64,000 nucleotides of DNA from Saxidomus purpurata (Eukaryota; Mollusca; Bivalvia; Venerida; Veneridae), in NCBI GenBank assembly GCA_022818135.1, contig JAFMSR010000001.1, positions 7,576,827 to 7,640,826 of the forward strand, in the 5' to 3' direction. A program made the translations under genes and the position numbers. This document shows positions 37,859-52,525 of the stretch, piece by piece. Under the pieces are notes generated by a model, which saw nothing but the letters and a program-made list of their open reading frames with translations, was not told where the DNA came from and did not search any database. The first letter of the stretch is position 1. The number at the start of each line of letters is the position of its first letter.

Positions 37859-39516
37859 CGTTTAAAATGAAGAAAATATTTTTTTTCTAAAAGATATTCA
37901 ATGATATCAAATAAATCATAATAGAATTTGATTCATCATTTGCAACTGTTTCTTGGCATAAATGTCACAAATTCCATTACCAGACAAAGTTTAGTGTAAT
38001 GTAATGCATCTTAGAAATAGCATCGATGCAAACATTGTCTTTCTCAACAGCACTTAGATATAATCTGTCTCGACACGAGTACAGGCACAAAGAATTACTT
38101 ACCCAATAAATGGAGACGTTTTGTTTCTATTTGCCTACAGCAAGGGCGTGAAGGAACTGTATGTTGTTTGAGATGTTTGCCAAAACTGGTCAGTTTCAAT
38201 TTATTTCAGAGATACAGGTAATCATATAATACTATCATAGTCAAGGATCTCTGTGCAAAGTCAAAGGAACAAGTTAATAACCGTCTTTCAGAAGGTCACA
38301 AGGTCAGTAAAATAATTGAGCATTGCATTAATGACGCACCTGGCATCTTAAAGTACTTGTAAGAATAAGGCCACAATTAGGCAGAAGATAATTTGTGATT
38401 TCCGGGCGTATATTTATACTGTTGGTGTTTTGACCACTTACCATCTATAGTTTGAAAAACCATGACATTATGTTCTAAATGTAAAATCAAATACATTGTA
38501 TATAATCAAAACAAAAATAATATCAAACAGGGAATGCCACGTACCAAAAACGTAGCCTCCCCAAAACCATTGTAAATCTGGACTGATTGTCAGATGTAGA
38601 TGTTCACACAATTTAAGAGTGCGATTAATTAATTATAAAGGTTAATCCTGTTTTAGCACTACTTTAAATACGTATTGTAATATACACAATCTTGAAATTT
38701 TACCAGTTGCATTTATTAAGATTTAATAAATCTGTAAACATTTGTCTTCAATGAAGATAAAATTCTTGTTTGTTTTAAACTGCTGGGAAAGTTCCAACAA
38801 TTGAAACAGCATTCAACTTCCTACCAGCAAAAATTTAACCGTATCGTATGGACCACATTTGTATAACTAGAAAGTGAATTGTACCACTTGACAGTTAACT
38901 AGAAAGTGATACTTGACTCGACATACTAAATCTGGTCTCGACTTTATTCTGAGGTCAAATCCATTTGGCCTCCACATGATTCATATCATACTCCTCATGA
39001 TCTGATTCCACGCACGACTTATGTTATTTCCTGTGAAATGACTACACGGGTACCGTTATATAGATTAGGTTCATCCCATGGTTTCTTTCGAAAATTTATC
39101 TAGTTGTGTTTTGTTCTGTCTAAATGATTCAATATTTTAGACTGTACGTACTATAAACTGAAAGATAAGCATAAGTCATCAAAAACTAACAAAAGCATCG
39201 ATATCACTGAACAAGAACGATTTTAGATTTTTGAGAATATCCGAAATTAACATACGGCTGTATGTATCCGTTTTCTTCATTTTCATGTTCATTTATGTTA
39301 CCAATATTTCCAATCAAGTATCTTCTTTTCTTGTGTGATTAAAACATTATAGGCATCCTGTGAAATATCAAGATCATTGTACATTATTTAAGTCCCAGGA
39401 TAACTTTGAATTTACTGTTATAGAAAAAGAAATGACCATGTTCTATTCACTCTGAAACAGTTTTGACGCATGGCTTTCTTTTGTAATCAAATCGCCGTCA
39501 CAAACAAGAGTTGCTC
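37859..39516. other. No recognisable feature except one TG-element fragment
   Basis: AT-rich, unmatched sequence apart from the fragment at 38508-38567. Confidence 0.4.
38508..38567 (-). mobile_element. TG-element, short 3' end copy, minus strand
   Basis: 'acaaaaataatatcaaacag' followed by 'ggaatgccacgtaccaaaaa' and 'cgtagcctccccaaaacc': the last 60 bp of the family. Confidence 0.85.
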
Positions 39517-39785
<269 letters not shown>

Positions 39786-40480
39786 AAGCCTCATCATTGG
39801 CAGAATTACTGAGCTATATTTCTTGTATGTACGGTCAGGAATTTTTTGGTGCAAACTAAACGTCGTCATTTCCGCTGGTAATACATCTTTCTTTATAAGA
39901 TAAGAGCTACATTTTGTACTTGTAATTGTACTTTCGGGAAAAAGATTTAATTTGACTCGTACATAGATAGCAGTTTAACCTATTTTAACATATGCTAGTG
40001 TCCCGTCAAAAAAGTATTCACAGCTGTGTTCTCATCCGGTAAAATTCAGTATTGAAGTCAACAATGTATGAAAGCCACTCGAGTATTATGTAGTAAACAA
40101 TGATACTGGATAAACATTCTCTTAAATTTGATTTTATTATGGCCGTACACTATGACTTTCATGTTGCTTATCAGCCAGTTATTATGCACTTGACTTTATT
40201 TTTCTTCAGTCATTTACAAACTGAGAATAACATTGACCTTTATGACCTAAAAGTCTACGTATAACAGTAATTTTATCCTTCGAATAGACCATGGACATTC
40301 AAAGAAGTCTTAACCACTAATCAATACCCAATAAAAATAAATATTAAATTTTCCAAAGTTTTAACAAAATTACTAGTACAAGTGTATCAATGTGTCTATT
40401 TTCACTGGTAAATGCGTGTTTTATAATCTACTTTCTATACAAAAATCTTCAAGCAAGTTCATCTCATAGATACTACTTGT

Positions 40481-41499
40481 AATCAAAGCGCTGTGAGCGC
40501 TGAAGGCCAGGGGGCTATAGGTTAACTCCCCGAAAAACAACTTTTCACCTACGTGTTCTGCGTTGAATCTTACCTAAAGCGCGGGTCGAAATGTGCAGAG
40601 GACGAAATTCAATATATGACACAGAATGAATGATTCACAAATATATGGGTGACAGGGAAGTTTGTTTTATTATGAAATGTACGTTAAATGAAAAATAATC
40701 TAATAGTCAACATTATAAAATGTTTAAGCCAGTACAAATAATTCGATCTGCTGCTTTTGTACAACTTCAAGCGATATGATCTGATGATGTGGATCGAAAA
40801 TTATTGTGTACCAATGACAAGACCTTGAAACGGAAATAAACAAAGCAATACCAGCAATGAAATATAAATACAGTACTGTACAATGTGTATAACAGAGAAA
40901 ACCAAAAATGATTCTGGGTTAACTTGTAGTTGTAATCAGTGAAACCGTTCACTGGGCCTCGACATGCAGCGTCCTCGATAAATGGCGGGTGAATTTGATC
41001 ACGTTAGTTCCTTCTCTGGGAATGTACGTAAATTATATCTTTTTTTAGAGACATTTATTTTTAGGTAAATATATATGTTATCGTTCGTAAATAACAAAGT
41101 TGTCAATGAAATAACATCGGAAATTTGAAAATCAAACTACAAACTCTTATATCGAGCTTCGTATGTTTTCGTAAATTTCCGTAAATATCCGTACTTTTCC
41201 GTGATATGCATATGATTATCTTCCGTAATCAGCTAACAGCGCATTAATTTCTAAAACAGAAAAAAATGTGTAATGCAGCCCGTAAGCTATATACCTTCCT
41301 GCAGTCGTTTGAAGTTTTATTTACTATTTTTATTTGTAACATGTTCTTATCATATGCGGCATTCAAACAGAAGATTGATCTGGTCTGTCTTGCACTACTT
41401 TCGCATAGCGCATGTTTACAGTTGTTATTCGCACATAGCACGGCTAAAATTCTTGCAGGGTTTGAAATATGGTATACTTTCAGTCCCCAGGCCAAAAAT
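40481..41499 (+). mobile_element. Unclassified ~1 kb mobile element, copy 2 (E1)
   Basis: Near-identical to 3168-4170, starting 'caaagcgctgtgagcgctga' and ending 'cagtccccaggccaaaaat'. Differences are single bases, about 26 extra bases near 40547-40572, and a deletion of about 15 bases that removes most of the left arm of the terminal hairpin. A plus-strand frame from 41266 is open through the end of the element (residues such as RKLYTFLQSFE) and has one stop in copy 1. It is hydrophobic and I do not recognise it, so coding is doubtful. Confidence 0.7.
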
Positions 41500-42106
41500 G
41501 TATGTTCTGACTCTGAGGCAAAGTTCCACGTCGAGTCATTTTCCGTATCCTCAAAGCAGGCTTAATGGATTTTCGTGACACTCTGATAAAAAGTTCAAGA
41601 GTGTTGTTCAAACGTATCCTCGTATTAAATTTCCGGAAAGGCTTTTAATTATAAGACAAAACATGCTATAACTTTACTGATTCGGCATGTATTATTTTTT
41701 TAATTAACATGTCTGTCACAAAAACACAGATAGTCTGGTAGTTCATGTCAAACACATAATACAAATCTACTCTTAGCTCATTGTCTGCTGTACTCCAATA
41801 TACTCTTAGTTAATCTCCTAATCTCTTATCAGTGCAGTCTCTAACCATTTGCGAATTATTTGATAAGAATTAAAGGAATTATATATATTTTGAAGACATG
41901 ACTGTTTCGAAAAGAAACATTAATCTATTTCAAAGGAACATGCTATTGTACTTTAATAAGCAACGTTTTAAACATATCTTTAAAACAAGTCAGTTACAGT
42001 TCTATAGTGTAATAGAAGGCTCTTTAAGTGGTAGATATGTCTTCAAAAATTTGAACAACCACTTAACATTTACTCGTAGTAAAAGGTGTATCAGTACTAG
42101 AAGTGT

Positions 42107-42366
<260 letters not shown>

Positions 42367-44106
42367 ACATTTGGTAAATCATATTGCAATTATACTACAT
42401 AAAGATATTTCTTTCCTATGGGACTGAATTACAATGAATGCTTTGCATTTGTTATCGATGTAGCATCCTTTTTAGATAATCATGCTATCAGAGAAACATT
42501 AAAACGTAATCACCAGTATCCTTTAGGATTTTTTACGGCGTTTTTATTCGCTCTAGATTTTACTTGTGCACCAAGGGTATACAGAATTGATCGTTTGTCT
42601 TGTCAAAAGACAGATTCTTAATGTCGAATACTTCACAGAATCCTTTGGATACCATATTAACAACTACATTTGTCTCAGTAAAGATCATCAAAAACGAATG
42701 CTATGAATATGTTTTTGAAGACACTACAGTAACATCATAATTTATCCTCAATTCAAGAAGTTCTATCAGTTTTGTTTTAAATTCATAAAGTTGTTTTATT
42801 TACATTTTAAACTTCGTTGTCCTTGAAGAGATTTAAGATAAAATTTAGTGTGAGTTTTCTTTAACGAACGATTTTGAATCTATTAAATATCTCCATTAAC
42901 ACTACTTTATTTATTAATATAAGATTTTTCAATTTCGAAAAAAGAAATAAATCATTTGTCTGACACATTTAAGGCTCAGGCTAATTAGACGTAATAAACG
43001 AAGCCTCGCGAATGTGTTTTTATTCCTCACTGTTTTGGTTCATTGCCGACATTTACAATGAAGGTTGTATGCACTAGCAGTTTCATTGCAACACAGAATA
43101 TGATTTTCATTACATTAAAAGAAATGCAATATGTTGTGAAGATATAACCATTTGGAACAGAAACATAAACTAAAACTAATTTCAAAGGCAAACAGTTAAT
43201 CAAGTGTACTCTAATAAGCAATAATTTAGACATGTCGTTATTATCAAACAAGTCACTTACAATTAAATAGTGTAATTGAAGGCTGTATGGTTTTTAAGCG
43301 GGTAAGATGTTTCCAAACATCAGCATGACCACTTATCGCGATGGCAGTAAAAATGGTGCATCTATACTCTAAATCTCGGCGTTTGAAAGTTCGTTGTACA
43401 ACTGTACATTGTAGTTGTTAACACATTTGTTTTTGTCTTTCTTTACATTGTAAGTTATATAAAAGCTTGATATTAAACCGTAAAGATATACAAAGTTAAA
43501 TTCAAATGCAAATCAAAATTGATCACAAACGACAAAGGAATGTGCAAAAAGGTATAGGCCTATGTGTGTATCAATGAATCGTTCGACGCTTCACTTTAGA
43601 CTGTTTTTGCTTCAAACATAAAGGAAACGAAATATGGTAAATAACTGACGTTCGGAAAACAAACCGCAGAGCTGTAAAACAACACCATTGAATTTGTCAT
43701 TATATAAGGCTTACGCTGTCATGGTTTCGATTGAAACTTCCATTACCCGACACAACTAAAATTAATAACATTTTTATCAGAGCACATGTGTCCGTGGCAC
43801 AGGTGTGCTGTATCCGTCATTTTTCTTCTCTGAAAAGTAAATGAACAATTTTTAATTTAAGCTATATAAAAAATGGAGGGTTATATCAAATTTCCCTCTT
43901 ATACAAAAAGCGGTCATGATTTAGTAAAGCAACAATGGACTTGTTTGACGAAAACAATCACATAATTGATATAGTAGGTGCTATAATCGTATTTTACCTC
44001 TCGTTTACTAATGCTCACAGTATGAAAGCGTATATTTAAAATGTTGTACTGTTGTTCTTAGTATTAAGTCATTTATTTTTGTATCAACGCATTTCGAACA
44101 ATGCAA

Positions 44107-44200
44107 TAATGCTGCTCGCTCTCAGATTTTTATGAAAAACTAAAACTATTCAAAATCTCTGAAAATAACATAGCCAAATAAAAAGGTTCAAATTAAAAGG
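44107..44200 (+). mobile_element. E2 family, left-end fragment
   Basis: 'ctgctcgctctcagattttt' and then 'tgaaaataacata' and 'ataaaaaggttcaa' match 34735-34835. No right end was found nearby. Confidence 0.7.
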
Positions 44201-44498
44201 TGAAATCGCTCATTGTTAACAATGGCATGTGCTGAAACTTCTTTAAGTAGTTTTCTAGTCTTTTAATGATATCGAAAGTGGAAATTATATTCCGTTCTAA
44301 CACAAACAATTCTTACAGGTAGATACATATTCAAGTTGACTACTGCAGACGTTTTTAACATTTTTACAAAAATAGGTCATCTTCACAGGCTTTACAATAA
44401 TGATGTTATTGTTTTATTCTTGGGGGATAACGTGCTATTCGCTGAACTGGATAAGAGCAAAAACGTAAAGAAAGAATGCAATTATCAAAGCAATTGAA

Positions 44499-44579
44499 AT
44501 CGTCACCCTAGTGGAAAAACTCAATTAAGTGCAATTAAACAACATTGCACTTATTGAGTTTTTGCGCTAGGTTGACGAT
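44499..44579. repeat. Imperfect palindrome of ~80 bp
   Basis: The arms start 'atcgtca' and end 'tgacgat'. Inside, 'aaaaactcaattaagtgcaa' pairs with 'ttgcacttattgagttttt' with one bulge, around a ~9-nt loop, and 'ctag' words lie between inner and outer arms. No related copy was noticed in the window. The matching part of duplication copy 2 (about 48290-48350) lacks it, so it may be an insertion. Confidence 0.75.
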
Positions 44580-45490
44580 ACATTTGTAACAAGAATTGTC
44601 CATTTAGTCAAATGAAGACTGAAATAGTTTCGTGAAATAAAATGAAAGTCAATGTGACCTTGACATGCATGTTTTAATGCCTTAAATTGTTATCCTTTCT
44701 GCAAACAACAATCCATAGCTCACCAATTAGTGTTGATATACAAGCATCCGTTTATGTGTAAGAATAGAAAACCATGTACTTTGCTGCTTTCCGGACAGAA
44801 AAAATCAGTGGTGGATGCTATTCCGTACATCGATTTCTCTTAGACATGAAAGAAAGGTGTTATGAATGGCTATTGACTAAGAGTAGAATGATTTACTAAG
44901 AATTATCCCTAATTATAGCACTATAATGTATGCATATCCTGACCTCTTAGATTAATTGTGGTTACGTGTAAAACGCACATTCTGCAACGTGAACAAATAG
45001 CACTTCAGTTAATGCTAGACATTTGCCAAAGGATATGTTAAACAGAGTACATTAATATCAGGCATTACCGTGTCTGCTGCTACAAAATGTTTAAGCCGAA
45101 AGTCTGAACTTTAACATGCTAATGCATTATTGACATTAATCGTCACTGATGAAGTTGAAAACAGGACATTAGGTTTATGAATATTCGTGTTTTGGGTCAT
45201 GGTAAATTCCTGCACCACTTACATGTCTGGCTTTATCATAAATCGGCTAAATTATAGTTTCAGGTCGAATTTACAGCGATGATACATAATAGATGCAATA
45301 TACTAGAGTATGACTGAACAAAGACAACCTCTGATGTTATTAGCAAGGACGCAACAAGATCAGACATTATGCCTAAATGCAAAACAGAATCCTGCTTTGA
45401 TAAAAATAAATTGTCATGTAACAGTTTCTGTATTACAATCCATATGTTTCAGTTTCGCTATTAATGATCTCTAAGCATCCCTTTCTTACA

Positions 45491-45584
45491 GGCGGCCCCC
45501 GTGTTCCGTTAATTGTTCGTTTTGTCCTCGTGTGTTTTGCTCTTGTATGCTTGTGTGTGTGTTGTGTTGTGTGTGTGTGCGTTC
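45491..45584 (+). mobile_element. TG-element, internal fragment
   Basis: From 'ggcggcccccgtgttccgtt' through 'attgttcgttttgtcctcgt' to a TG tract. Both the 5' part and the usual 3' block are missing. Confidence 0.75.
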
Positions 45585-45692
45585 TTGCCAGATGAGAAAA
45601 GGGCATCTGGCTATATGACATAATTAATATTGGAGTATAATTTATAGAATAGTGCTGTCTTCAAAACGATTGTCTCGGCTGCACTTAATTAA

Positions 45693-45719
45693 GATTCTAC
45701 TGATTCTACTGATTCTACT
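45693..45719 (+). repeat. 9-bp tandem repeat, 3 copies
   Basis: 'gattctact' three times in a row. The matching place in duplication copy 2 (near 49018) has a single 'ttctact', so it expanded after the duplication or was lost in the other copy. Confidence 0.85.
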
Positions 45720-45814
45720 TTTCCTACTGATTTAAAGGCATCCTTTATCATACACTCTAGAACCCTAAACAGGGGATAATGGCAGTAGGTATCCTATACA
45801 TTCATCATTATGTC

Positions 45815-46070
45815 CCTCCCCCGAGATTTATTTTGGTCAAGATGTCCGTCCGTCCATAGGTACTTGCCGTCAATTATCTTGGAATAGCTCCACAAATGCT
45901 CACCATATTCAGACGATTGGTTCAAGGTTGAAGTCCCTGTTACTTAAAATAGGGAATGGTTTGGTTAATAACTCGACCACAATAAATTTGGTGTGTCACT
46001 AGATTGCGTGTAAAAGTACGATGCTTGCATGTCAATAGGGTAAAGGTCACTGTTTTAGAATACATTTATA
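45815..46070 (+). repeat. Fragment of a bivalve-type interspersed repeat
   Basis: 'gtccgtccgtcc' followed by 'caaatgctcaccatattcag', 'taataactcgacc' and 'gggtaaaggtcactg' phrases, related in wording to the GGTCA-rich family. Limits are uncertain. Confidence 0.5.
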
Positions 46071-47085
46071 ACATGTGTTGTAATACTTTTAAATTGTTTA
46101 AAGTAGTGTCAGGGGTGGCCGCATTGCGGGTTTCCCTTTTTTCCTGTTTCAGTATAACATCCTGACACCAGGACAGTGCAAGAACATGACCATCTATTGC
46201 AATTTTTTAAAAGGGCAATTTCGGAAGTGTTTTCATGTAGGCAATAGCATTGCTAGCAGCTAACTTAACTATCTGTTGTCCAAAAACTTAATCGGCTTCT
46301 TATATCCTATATTTAACTATATCAACACAAACACAGATTAAACAAAGTTAACATAAAAGTTGTATTTATAATTTTAGCAGTAACAACAGTCTACAACAGC
46401 ACACTTTTGAACAGTCCGTTTGTTGACAATCAGAGGTATATTAAGATACCAGTCAATACTGGTGAACCTACAGGTAGTAGCCATCGGCATGAAAAGCGTA
46501 TTACAAAATAAAAATTAATTAACTACGGAAGCATAAATAGAATATTGGCAAGAATTATTACTTAACCTAACAGTTTAAGCAATACATTCCAGTAGTAAAA
46601 CTGTACAACCATAATATTTCTTCATAATTATAATTGATAGGTCTATCCCATAAATGTTAAGACGTTGCATTCATAATGGAACAAAATAAAAAGCCAAGTT
46701 ACTTACGTTTATCATCTTTCTAATCAAGATGAGAACATAAACAATAATTTTGGCACTTTTAACGCACATAATATACATATTAAACATTCAAAAGTAGTTA
46801 TTTCATATTTGTTTCATCTTCAAATTTAATGTCTAATGAATTTATTATCTATTACATAGACACCTTTCGTGGTCAATTAAATTAATTACATGAGAAAAAG
46901 TTTCGAACAATGCGTATCTGGTATCCAAATACACATTCGTGCGCTGATGCATATGGCTCTTTAAACTATAGCTACCATAACTTTACACACATATGTAAGC
47001 ATCTCAGCGATACTATTTGTAACACGCATGCTCTGACTCACGTCGGGGTACTTTACATATTTTCAAAACGCGTTTGAAAGACTTT
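46071..47085. other. No recognisable feature
   Basis: AT-rich sequence with no match and no tandem structure seen. Confidence 0.4.
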
Positions 47086-47176
47086 GGTGTGCACTTCTGG
47101 GTGCTGTGGGGCTCGTTTTGGAGAGGCTGCGTTTTTGGTACGTGGCATTCCCTTTTTGATATCATTTTTGTTTTTT
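47086..47176 (+). mobile_element. TG-element, 5'-truncated copy
   Basis: Begins just after where the TG tract would be ('ggtgtgcacttctgggtgct') and ends 'gatatcatttttgttttttg'. Same truncation class as 15586-15670. Confidence 0.85.
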
Positions 47177-47344
47177 GTTTTTTTGTTTTCATGCATGATC
47201 AATTTTTAACTCCACTGGCACAGTAAGGATCAAATGTCGAATGGCTGTATCAGCTTTTCACGTTGATTGATTTTCATCAAACTTGAGTCAAATGTTTATC
47301 TGACTTCGCTCAAGGCACTGATTTAAGATTGTTGATCCTACTTA

Positions 47345-49100
47345 TGAATGTGTAGAATTTCCGGAAAGCTTTAAGAGTGATTAAAGTAAAAAGAAAAAGA
47401 GTTACCACTTTACTGAGGCTACATGTATTATAACTTTATTTACATTCATCCAAATCACACGTAGTCTGGTACTTCGTGCATACAAAGGATATTCTTAACT
47501 CATTGTCTACTGTTGTATAATACCTTATACATAATCCGTGAAACTTCTACGAATTAATAACATTAAAAGAAAGGAAAACAAGCAAGACATAACTAATTTA
47601 AAAAGAAACATGACGTAATTTCAACGGAACATTGTATACTTTAATTGGCAACTTACAATTAACTTAATCATTATTGAAATAACCACATGTCGTGCTTTAA
47701 CATTGAATAGCAATAAACAGATATATCAGTACTCTTAATCTCAGCATTAGAGTTTGCGCGATGTTTGGACTATCAGATTACAAATTATGCTACAGATAAA
47801 GATTTCTTCCCTATGGAACTGACTCAGAGTGAATGTTCTGCATTTGCTATCGTTGCAGCATTTTTTTTAGCTAATCAAGCGATCAGGTTATCATAAAAAA
47901 AATAATCTCCGAGATTCTTCAGATGTTTTTTATTCGCTTGGAATAAATTGCACACATAAAAATAATTTTGAGTTTCTTTTTCAGTCTGTGTAACATAACT
48001 TATAATTAATGGTAGCCAAATAGCGGGATGAAATCAATTTACAAGACGATTCGATAAAAAAGATATCATTCTTTGTTAGTATGTGCATACTAACCATTTC
48101 AAAAGTCCTTAAAGTAGTGTACTAGTCTTTCAAATAAATAAGAATCGGAAGTTGTGCTCCACTTTAACGCAGATAAACAATTCTTACACAAACAACTTAA
48201 TAATTGTGATATATTCAAGTTTAATAATGCAGACGGTTTTTGCATTTATTAAAACAATGTGTTTTATTCTTGGAGGATAAGGGACTATTTGCAGACAGAG
48301 ATCAAAACAAGAATGCTATTTCCGTAGTTATTGATCTATCATTAACAAGGATTGCCCATTTAGTCAACAGAAAACTGAAATAGTTGCGAGAAATAAAATG
48401 AAAATCAATGTGACCTCGACATGCATATTCTTATGCCTTTAATGGTTATCCTATCTGAACACATCATTCTGCAGCCCACTCATTAGACTTAGTGTTTGCC
48501 TACATTTGTAATTTAATACATTTATTTTTCTGTTCAGATTGTTTATAGACTCGATCGATCGTGGGAGCATGCAATTATATTTAAGAATAAAAAAACACAT
48601 TCAGAAACGATGAATCAGCAAATCAGTGGTGAATCCAATTTCACTGGTCAATTTCTGTTACAACCTAACGACAGAAGTTAAATATACATGTAGGTACTAA
48701 CTTATTGCTAAATGATAAGCTAATACTACCCCTATTGTATTTTTAGCAAAGGCGCAACACAATTAGGCAACATGGCGAAATACCAATTTTTGAAAGAAAA
48801 CGTAAAAAGAATATGTTCTATTTGGTTAAGTAAACAGCCCGTGTAACAGAAGGACATAAAAGTTTCTATTAATTCTCTAATTTTCCTGACATTTGTTTTC
48901 TGCTGCGCTTCATTGCCAGAGAAAGGGCATCTGGCTATATGACATAATTAATCTTAAAACATAATTTATAGGATAGTTCCGTCTTCAAAATGATTGTCTC
49001 TGCTACACTAAATTAAGTTTCTACTGATTTAAAGGCATTCTTTATCATTCACTATAGAATTCTTAGCAGGGGATATTGGCAGTAGGTTTATTATATAATG
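47345..49100 (+). repeat. Diverged duplication D, copy 2
   Basis: Matches 41600-45790 in order and orientation (anchors are listed there) and ends after 'caggggatattggcagtagg' (49072, against 45770 in copy 1). It lacks the T tract, the 44499 palindrome and several kilobases of intervening sequence. Confidence 0.7.
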
Positions 49101-50300
49101 TCACATTGCAATTTGTTCTTAGGGCACTTTATTAAGTCGTAGTTTCATATAGGCAGGATATTGCTGCACAATGCTAACTTATGTGTCTGTTTTGTCTGTA
49201 GAATCTTATCCAGAAATCTGAAACGGAAATGTCTTACAAATCTGTCCACAAGTTTACCCTTCTGTACAGTTTTAACAATCATAAAGGTTATATGTATAAT
49301 TATTGCAGTTACACAGCCTAAAATAACTATTTAACAGCCCGAAGGGTGACATTCAAATTATATAATGAAGTAAATAATGTTTGACATAACGATAGTGTCC
49401 ATTTTTATGCAAATAGTATTAAAATTTGACTTGAAAAGCCAATCTTTAATGCGTACTAACTATATTAAACGTTAAATGACATTAAACCGAATGTGGGACC
49501 ACATTTACTTATCAATATTAAATCTTATGTAGGTATGGTTTTATTCAAGTTAAAAATAAACTATCTTCCTACCGCTAATCGCAATATCCACTAATCTGTT
49601 CGGTAGACATTTGATAACGTAATAAGGTCACTTTACCGTCATTTTTAGAACGTTCTATCCTCTTAATTAATTCGCACCATGCGGCTTCTGTCATTTGCAA
49701 GATACTTAATTATCATCTTTATATAGCAACGTAATCTTAGAAGATCGCAGGAAAAAAGCGAAAAGGGTGAATTTCGAGTGACATTTCAATTAAGTCTGAA
49801 TACAACACTTTTATGCATTGTCAGAAAAGAAACGAGCAAGAAAAGGATAATAAATATTGCAAAAGGTAGTTTCAAAGGTAAATAATCAAAACGAAAGAAA
49901 ATTGTCATAATGTTTACTTCATAATCATTCCTTCTATGCGACCTAGTCAAACAGAAGTAAAAAGTTGAATAAAATGAAACAAGAACGCAGAAAAGCATTT
50001 CGGGATAATGTCATTATAAATCTCGATAATATAAAGTAAGAGGTTCTCGGATATATTTAACACTTAAATCTACCCTGCAGATTAAAACATGATTGTCGCA
50101 AATGATACCATGATCCTATTATCGTTTGCTAAGAGTTGTCAAATTACTTACTTTGGCTAACATTACAAAGTACCTTGTCCAGATTTCACGAAAATACTTG
50201 CTCAGTAACATGCTAAACTTATTTCAACATTGATCACCGCCTTGCTAGACTGGCATCAGTCGTTGGAGTCATCACCTAATGTCTTTTCTGGGCATTTTTT
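49101..50300. other. No recognisable feature
   Basis: Nothing matched. The 70-codon minus-strand ORF at 49786-49998 has no known signature. Confidence 0.4.
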
Positions 50301-50695
50301 AACATCTTCACCATTTCTCCTTCTATTGACTCTAACGTTGAGATGAGCTTTGATCGAGACAGATTTTTGATAGAGATACTTTCAAAAAAAAAAAAAGACT
50401 TCGATGAGAAAAAAGAGCTTTTAATATCATCAGTCTACTATAGTCTACCGCCTTGCGTGTTAATTCATTTAAAAATCCAAGTTTATCAGAAAAGTATTAA
50501 CGAATTTATTTCATTTTTATAACATGTTCACAATTTCTCTTTCCATTGACTCTAACGTTGAGATGAGCTTGATTGATTGAGACAGATTTTTGATAGATAT
50601 ACTTTCTAAAAAGAAAAAAAGACTTGAAGAGAAAAAAGAGCTCTTAATCTCAACAGTCTATAAGTCTACCGCCTTGAGTGTTAATTTATTTAAAA
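50301..50695 (+). repeat. Local tandem duplication, ~220-bp period
   Basis: 'ctattgactctaacgttgag' with 'atgagctttgat', 'gacagatttttgatag', an A run, 'gagaaaaaagagct' and 'gtctaccgcctt' occurs at 50301-50480 and again at 50521-50695. A more distant relative of its first part is at 18220-18340. Confidence 0.85.
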
Positions 50696-52396
50696 AAATT
50701 TACATAGTATTAAGAATATTACAGTTGCAGTATTTGTAAAAAAGGAGTTTATTGTAGATACGTGAAAATAAACTTAAAATTCTTAAGTTGTACAAATGAA
50801 TTTTGTTATATTTTAGTGACAATTAGACACCTTTATAATAGATTACGCATCCTTGAGCGATCACTTACGAAAATTCGTGAAATCGGAGCCTGAAGCAGGA
50901 AGCTTTTAAGTACAGGCTGCTTTTTATGAGCGTTCATGTATGTGTGATTATATATAATCTATATCATTAGCATTAATTGATTTTATTTGGTTACAATCAT
51001 CTTGTTAAAAACTGCCGCTTTACTCTTATGAAATGTGCTCCTAGAAAGTTATTTCTTTGTAAAATTAAAAGTAAATGTTGTTTTTTTCATGCGTAACCAT
51101 GACGTTTGAAAAAACGCATCAAGTGTTGTCACATACATAGTAGCAGTGTTAGTGTCGGATGTATAACCTCAAATATGTTTGCATGAAGAGAAATAACATT
51201 GCTCATATAAACCTTTAATTACAGACGCTTTATTCTACTAACCTCTCAATCCTGTATATTTATGTAACACACGAATTTAATTGTATGATATTGCAACTTT
51301 ATAATAAATACTGTTTAAACTTAATCTCAATTAACTGTTCTATGAACAAGGTCAAATTTAATAGAGCATATTAATTAGATGGAAATTAGCAAAAATGTGT
51401 TAGAAAAAGCAAAACCAATGAGTCTAAACGAGTATGGTGTGCTTTATTTTCTTTTTATCGTGTATTGATTATATTTATTATATACCTAACGTTGATACAT
51501 ATGTGTTTTGTGCAAAAATCACCGATAAATCCGTCATCAGGAATAAAGTGCTGGTACGAATCTGATTCAGTATCATCAAGGTACCAAGTTTTTGTAAATG
51601 TATTTCCTGTTGGCCCATAGATAACTGTCGCATGTCAACGCCATCATAGCATCGATTATAATTGGATCGTCTTGTTTATGCAATGGCGTGAAAGAAATGA
51701 AGTCGAATACAACGCCCTGTTGGAATTTTTCCTTCCATTGTATGAATAAATAACATTTTAAATCAAGGCTATAGATGTGGGCAAGTAATTATAGATATTT
51801 AATAAAACGGTCATTATCAGATGCGATCAAGATGTCGGTATGGCTATCGTCGTGGTATTTTCGATCACTTTACTATATTAATAAATTCTGTTGTGTACCA
51901 ATTATTGAACTTTTAATGCAATGTTTTAAAATCTTTTCTACAAAAGCATAAAGCTGAAACAAATGTTGAGACATATTTTAATGTGTGTACTCTAAAATAA
52001 ATAGCATTGAAGACTTTAACAATGATAATTTGAACAACAGATCTCAAAAGAAAATAACAGGAATTATACTTGTTCTTATATTCTCGATTGCGAAACAAGA
52101 TGCCACAACTTAGATTAAACGCATCGTTGATGTATAAAGTAAGCCCACAAGCTCAATCTTCTAATACATATACTAACGCGCATCTTATGTCAATAAAACA
52201 TGCTTGAGTTCACTATGAGCAAAATTAGTACTGTTGTCAATTGTTTCCCACATAATAGTAGAGTGATGGTTTCTTTCAACTTCTTTTTGTGCTATTCTGA
52301 TTCACTATAATTGATATGGAAAACGTTTTCATAACACTGTAAATTGTTACATTTTTGGAATGATACATACGTCTACAACAAATATGTTTCTACAGT
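50696..52396. other. No recognisable feature
   Basis: Unmatched AT-rich sequence. Confidence 0.4.
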
Positions 52397-52489
52397 AAAA
52401 ACAAAAATAATATCAAACAGGGAATGCCACGTACCAAAAACGCAGCCTCCCCAAAACGAACCCCACAGCACCCAGAAGTGCACACCACC

Positions 52490-52523
<34 letters not shown>
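52397..52523 (-). mobile_element. TG-element, truncated within the (TG)n tract, minus strand
   Basis: The complete 3' block is followed by about 30 bp of (CA)n, where the copy stops. It is nearly identical to the complete copies over the shared part. Confidence 0.9.
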
Positions 52524-52525
<2 letters not shown>

